Shown here: positions 60,833-64,000 of the stretch, piece by piece | How the letters are laid out: the number at the start of each line of letters is the position of its first letter | How positions within the stretch are numbered: position 1 is the first letter of the stretch | Made by a program: the position numbers and the translations under genes | Notes under the pieces: generated by a model | What the model was told of the DNA's origin: nothing | The model's input: the letters and a program-made list of their open reading frames with translations, nothing else | The model's database searches: none | Source of the DNA: Bacillus spizizenii TU-B-10 | GTDB lineage: Bacteria > Bacillota > Bacilli > Bacillales > Bacillaceae | Assembly (NCBI RefSeq): GCF_000227465.1 | Contig: NC_016047.1 | Coordinates: 1,255,001 to 1,319,000 of the forward strand | DNA length: 64,000 nt | Reading direction: 5' to 3'

Positions 60833-60866
60833 AACAGCCTTCTCTTTTGCGGAGGCTGTTTTTTGC
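60833..60866 (+). terminator. Terminator after yjaU
   Basis: AACAGCCT (60833-60840) pairs with AGGCTGTT (60853-60860), followed by TTTT. Confidence 0.85.
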
Positions 60867-60902
60867 TTTGGGAATAGAAAAACCGGAAGGGCGGCAGATG
60901 CA

Positions 60903-61460
60903 ATGGAATCAACGCTGATTGTAGGTGCGGACGAATTTTTCGGCCTTTCATTATGCGAGCGAATGATGAATGAAGGCATACATGTTGACGTCATTCTGGC
61001 GGAAACAGAAGATGAAATGAGACAAATGTACTTAGAAGAAAGACTCATGTGGCTTGGGAGAAATGGACTCTTTCGCCAGCTTGAACACATTGGAGATCAA
61101 AAATATGATACAATTTGTATCCAGTTCGGCGGCTTTTTGCCTTTAGACCAATTTGATTCTCCCTATATATTAATATATGAACAAGACCGAAAAGAATGGG
61201 AAAAGCGTGAAAAAAAGGAATCAGAAAAAACGGTTATCCTGCCGAAAATGTATGGGCCGTGGAAAGAAGAAATCGAGGTAGACGGCTATTACACAGACGA
61301 TGTGGCTGACGAGCTGCTGAGATTCCTGCTTGAATCAAGCCGCGATAGCAAAGATCAGTTTTTTGATTTGCAAGTCACAGAAAAAACCTCAAAAGAAGAA
61401 GCAAAAGCAAAAATTTCCGAGTGGAAAAGACAATTTTCATCAATTTTCGACAAATATTAA
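60903..61460 (+). CDS. yjaV: Rossmann-like hypothetical protein YjaV
   Basis: 185-aa protein starting with a nucleotide-binding-like motif (LIVGADEFFGLSLCERMM) as in degenerate NAD-dependent epimerases, then YDTICIQFGG and a highly charged C-terminal half. The length is too short for a full epimerase. GGGCGGCAG lies before the ATG. It is 90 bp upstream of med. Function unknown; symbol from gene order. Confidence 0.8.
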   Translation: MESTLIVGADEFFGLSLCERMMNEGIHVDVILAETEDEMRQMYLEERLMWLGRNGLFRQLEHIGDQKYDTICIQFGGFLPLDQFDSPYILIYEQDRKEWEKREKKESEKTVILPKMYGPWKEEIEVDGYYTDDVADELLRFLLESSRDSKDQFFDLQVTEKTSKEEAKAKISEWKRQFSSIFDKY

Positions 61461-61545
61461 GAAATACCTTCCATGTTTCGAGTTTTCTAGATACAATAAA
61501 CGTATAAAAATGATACATGTTATAGCTTGTCAAAAGGAGTTGAAC

Positions 61546-61554
61546 ATGACTTGA
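61546..61554 (+). other. Two-codon mini-ORF overlapping the med start codon
   Basis: AAAAGGAG (61532-61539) is followed after six bases by ATG-ACT-TGA. Its TGA overlaps the TTG at 61551 at which Med begins. The ATG has better spacing to the ribosome site than the TTG (11 bases), so termination-reinitiation could set Med levels. Not proven. Confidence 0.5.
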
Positions 61555-62504
61555 TCACAAGGCTTGTCATGATCTTTTCTGTCCTCCTTTTATTAAGCGG
61601 TTGTGGACAAACTCCGTTTAAAGGAAAAATTGAGAAGGTCGGCATGCTCTTTCCTGATACGATTAATGACCTCGTATGGGGCACAAAAGGGTATAAAGGA
61701 TTACTGAATATACAATCAAAATATAATGTGGATGTCTACTATAAAGAAGGCGTTAAAACAGATGAAGATATTATAAATGCGATTGAGGATTTTCATAAGC
61801 GGGGCGTTAATCTTCTCTATGGCCATGGGAGTGAATATGCAGAGGTGTTTAACTTGGTCAGTGAAGATTATCCAGATATGGAATTCGTCATTTCTAATGC
61901 TAAAGCAAAAGCTGATAATGTGACGAGTGTCCATTTCAGCGGCGAAGCAATGGGTTTCTTTGGAGGAATGACAGCTGCCCATATGTCGAAAACGAATCAG
62001 GTCGGCGTGATTGCTTCCTTTACTTGGCAGCCGGAGGTTGACGGTTTTATCAAAGGGGCCAAATATGAAAATCCGAATATAGAAGTAAACACAAAATATA
62101 CGGATCATTGGGATGATGATACGACAGCAGTAAAGCTTTATCAGAAAATGAAGAACGAAGGCGCGGATGTTGTGTATCCCGCCGGAGATGGGTATAATGT
62201 TCCTGTCATTCAGCAAATCAAAAAAGACGGCCTTTATGCCATCGGATACGTCACAGATCAATCGGATCTGGGCGAGAATACCGTATTAACCAGCACGGTG
62301 CAAAATGTGGACAAGGCTTATGAAATCATCGCTGAGCAATTCAACAAAGGCACCCTTGAAGGCGGCGATCATTACTACGACCTGAAAACGGGAGTTGTTG
62401 AAATGGGAACATTCAGCCCGCTTGTCGATAAAGACTTTCAGCAAAGAATCGCCAAGCTGATCAAAACGTACAACAAAACAGGCGAACTGCCAAAAAACGA
62501 GTAA
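61551..62504 (+). CDS. med: Competence regulator Med (BMP/PnrA-family lipoprotein)
   Basis: 317-aa protein with a lipoprotein signal (LLLLSGCG, lipid-modified Cys near residue 18) and a basic-membrane-protein (PnrA) type substrate-binding domain (GMLFPDTINDLVWGTKGYKG, FSGEAMGFFGGMTAAHM). Med is known as a positive factor for comK expression. The start is TTG at 61551, giving the length remembered for 168; a two-codon frame overlaps it. comZ follows after 14 bp. Confidence 0.92.
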   Translation: MITRLVMIFSVLLLLSGCGQTPFKGKIEKVGMLFPDTINDLVWGTKGYKGLLNIQSKYNVDVYYKEGVKTDEDIINAIEDFHKRGVNLLYGHGSEYAEVFNLVSEDYPDMEFVISNAKAKADNVTSVHFSGEAMGFFGGMTAAHMSKTNQVGVIASFTWQPEVDGFIKGAKYENPNIEVNTKYTDHWDDDTTAVKLYQKMKNEGADVVYPAGDGYNVPVIQQIKKDGLYAIGYVTDQSDLGENTVLTSTVQNVDKAYEIIAEQFNKGTLEGGDHYYDLKTGVVEMGTFSPLVDKDFQQRIAKLIKTYNKTGELPKNE

Positions 62505-62518
62505 TGGAGTGACGTCAC

Positions 62519-62710
62519 ATGCAGCACGAAAAATCACTTGAGTTCTTGCAAATTGCCATGAAATATCTGCCTGAAGCGAAAGAACAGCTTGAAAAATCAG
62601 GCATTGAGCTGTCGATGGAGGCCATACAGCCGTTTATGAATCTATTTACAACGGTAATGGCGGAAGCTTATGAGCTTGGCAAGTCTGACGCGAAATCTGA
62701 AACCGAATAA
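62519..62710 (+). CDS. comZ: Competence modulator ComZ
   Basis: 63-aa acidic, probably helical protein (LEFLQIAMKYLPEAKEQLEKSGIELS) known to lower comG expression when overproduced. It is co-transcribed with med in B. subtilis; an additional promoter inside med is reported. The ribosome site GGAG lies inside the palindrome-like GTGACGTCAC immediately before the ATG. It ends in a terminator shared with yjzB. Confidence 0.9.
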   Translation: MQHEKSLEFLQIAMKYLPEAKEQLEKSGIELSMEAIQPFMNLFTTVMAEAYELGKSDAKSETE

Positions 62711-62714
62711 AAAG

Positions 62715-62742
62715 AAGCCACTTTTTCGAAAGTGGCTTTTCA
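62715..62742. terminator. Terminator between comZ and yjzB
   Basis: AAGCCACTTT (62715-62724) pairs with AAAGTGGCTT (62729-62738) around TTCG; T residues follow on both strands. Confidence 0.88.
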
Positions 62743-62961
62743 CTTGATTTTCTTTTTAATAGCGGAAACCATAGGTGCGAGCTCCTTGAGAGCGGGCTTG
62801 ATTTGATCGAGAGAGTTCATAATCGAACCGATTTGGTTCATAATATACATGTAATCAATCGTCTCTTCTTCGTTTGTCCGGGAAACCTCCTCCTCCACTT
62901 CTTCCTTCTCTGGGTTTTGTTTTGCGTTATCGCCGAACATCATCTTTGAAAATATATCCAC
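62740..62961 (-). CDS. yjzB: Small acidic protein YjzB
   Basis: 73-aa protein with a Glu-rich central part (EKEEVEEEVSRTNEEE) and a helical C-terminus (MNQIGSIMNSLDQIKPALKELAPMVSAIKKK). No signal peptide or membrane segment. AAAGGAGG precedes the ATG. Divergent from fabHA. Function unknown. Confidence 0.85.
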   Translation of the reverse strand: MDIFSKMMFGDNAKQNPEKEEVEEEVSRTNEEETIDYMYIMNQIGSIMNSLDQIKPALKELAPMVSAIKKKIK

Positions 62962-63030
62962 CTGTATACGCCTCCTTTTCCATATACCATACTGTATGAG
63001 TAAGATGAACTGATAGTTTAGACGAATATA

Positions 63031-63059
63031 TTGCCATGTGAAAAAAAATAGGATAGAAT
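63031..63059 (+). promoter_or_regulatory. Sigma-A promoter of fabHA
   Basis: TTGCCA (63031-63036) and TAGAAT (63054-63059) are separated by 17 bp. Confidence 0.75.
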
Positions 63060-63076
63060 TAGTACCTGATACTAAT
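63058..63076 (+). promoter_or_regulatory. FapR operator at fabHA
   Basis: ATTAGTACCTGATACTAAT matches the FapR consensus TTAGTACCTGATACTAA. It overlaps the -10 end and the transcription start, so FapR binding would block fabHA until malonyl-CoA releases it. Confidence 0.93.
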
Positions 63077-63132
63077 AATTGATCACAACCTGATTGATCT
63101 TCTAAATTTACTATATAAAGGAGTCTTCCCTT

Positions 63133-64000
63133 ATGAAAGCTGGAATACTTGGAGTGGGACGTTATATCCCTGAGAAGGTTTTAACAAATCATGATCTTGA
63201 AAAAATGGTTGAAACTTCTGATGAGTGGATTCGTACAAGAACAGGAATAGAAGAAAGAAGAATCGCCGCAGACGACGTCTTTTCATCACATATGGCTGTT
63301 GCAGCTGCAAAACAAGCGCTTGAACAAGCTGAAGTGGCTGCTGAGGACCTGGATATGATCCTGGTTGCAACTGTTACACCTGATCAGTCATTTCCTACGG
63401 TCTCTTGTATGATTCAAGAACAGCTCGGCGCGAAGAAAGCGTGTGCTATGGATATCAGCGCGGCTTGTGCTGGCTTTATGTACGGGGTGGTCACCGGTAA
63501 ACAATTTATTGAATCCGGAACGTACAAACATGTCCTTGTTGTCGGTGTAGAAAAGCTCTCAAGCATTACAGACTGGGAAGACCGCAACACAGCCGTTCTG
63601 TTTGGTGACGGAGCTGGCGCTGCGGTAGTCGGACCAGTCAGTGATGACAGAGGGATCCTTTCATTTGAACTTGGAGCAGACGGCACAGGCGGTCAGCACT
63701 TGTATCTCAATGAAAAACGACATACAATCATGAATGGACGAGAAGTTTTTAAATTTGCAGTCCGCCAAATGGGAGAATCATGTGTTAATGTCATCGAAAA
63801 AGCCGGACTTTCAAAAGAAGACGTCGACTTTTTGATTCCGCATCAGGCGAACATCCGCATCATGGAAGCTGCACGTGAGCGTTTGGAGCTTCCTGTCGAA
63901 AAGATGTCTAAAACCGTTCATAAATATGGAAATACTTCTGCCGCATCCATTCCGATTTCTCTCGTAGAAGAATTGGAAGCCGGTAAAATCAAAGATGGCG
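63133..64000 (+). CDS. fabHA: Beta-ketoacyl-ACP synthase III FabHA (3' end outside window)
   Basis: First 289 codons of FabHA (about 312 aa in full), which starts fatty acid synthesis by condensing acyl-CoA primers with malonyl-ACP. The catalytic triad is Cys112 (SAACAGF), His in IPHQANIRI and Asn in [17 protein letters not shown] lies nine bases before the ATG. In Bacillus FabHA prefers branched-chain primers. It is controlled by FapR through the upstream operator, and fabF normally follows. Confidence 0.95.
   Translation, partial: MKAGILGVGRYIPEKVLTNHDLEKMVETSDEWIRTRTGIEERRIAADDVFSSHMAVAAAKQALEQAEVAAEDLDMILVATVTPDQSFPTVSCMIQEQLGAKKACAMDISAACAGFMYGVVTGKQFIESGTYKHVLVVGVEKLSSITDWEDRNTAVLFGDGAGAAVVGPVSDDRGILSFELGADGTGGQHLYLNEKRHTIMNGREVFKFAVRQMGESCVNVIEKAGLSKEDVDFLIPHQANIRIMEAARERLELPVEKMSKTVHKYGNTSAASIPISLVEELEAGKIKDG

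Overview
The window is chromosomal DNA of a Bacillus subtilis-group bacterium. This is inferred from the gene order addA-sbcDC-gerP-wprA-asnO-degA-yitJ-yitT-argC...argF-med-comZ-fabHA, from protein lengths that match what I remember of strain 168, and from the genus-typical signals: strong AAAGGAGG ribosome sites, an S-box, AhrC ARG boxes and a FapR box. It appears to be a close relative of 168 rather than 168 itself, because the yitM-yitQ toxin cluster and nprB that I remember on either side of yitR are not here, and yitY and yitZ are broken. There is no rRNA, tRNA, CRISPR array, insertion sequence or prophage.

Layout. 1-7.9 kb: DNA repair (end of addA, sbcD, sbcC, small HNH gene yisB). 7.9-11.5 kb, minus strand: spore genes (six-gene gerP operon with a sigma-K-like promoter, Spo0E-like yisI, CotH-like yisJ). 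11.6-18.5 kb: yisK, yisL, the wall protease wprA, yisN and asnO. 18.5-19.7 kb: an AT-rich stretch with the DinB-family gene yizA. 19.7-29.6 kb: yisP (farnesol formation), yisQ exporter, regulators yisR and degA next to scyllo-inositol dehydrogenase iolX, then yisT, yisU/yisV, yisX and yisY.

29.6-33.9 kb: a divergent sulfur module. yitB-yitA-yisZ resemble sulfate activation and PAPS/APS reduction to sulfite; yitC-yitD resemble ComB/ComA, which add sulfite to phosphoenolpyruvate and dephosphorylate the product to sulfolactate, a compound stored in Bacillus spores. 33.9-38.5 kb: yitE-yitF-yitG and two acetyltransferases. 38.5-40.6 kb: yitJ under a SAM riboswitch. 40.7-49.8 kb: yitK, yitL, yitR, yitS, yitT, the proteinase inhibitor ipi, small genes, yitU, yitV, yitW, a Pmp3-like mini-protein, and decayed yitY-yitZ.

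49.9-59.3 kb: arginine biosynthesis argC-J-B-D-carA-carB-argF with ARG boxes before argC and carA. 59.4-64 kb: yjzC, yjzD, yjaU, yjaV, the competence pair med-comZ, yjzB, and the start of fabHA behind a FapR operator.

No entirely new large system is apparent. The most notable items are the decayed yitY-yitZ pair, the two-codon mini-ORF overlapping the med start, the alternative lipoprotein start of ipi, the operator/hairpin leader of iolX, the palindromic operator at yisV, two short genes, and the collapsed yitL-yitR-yitS locus.
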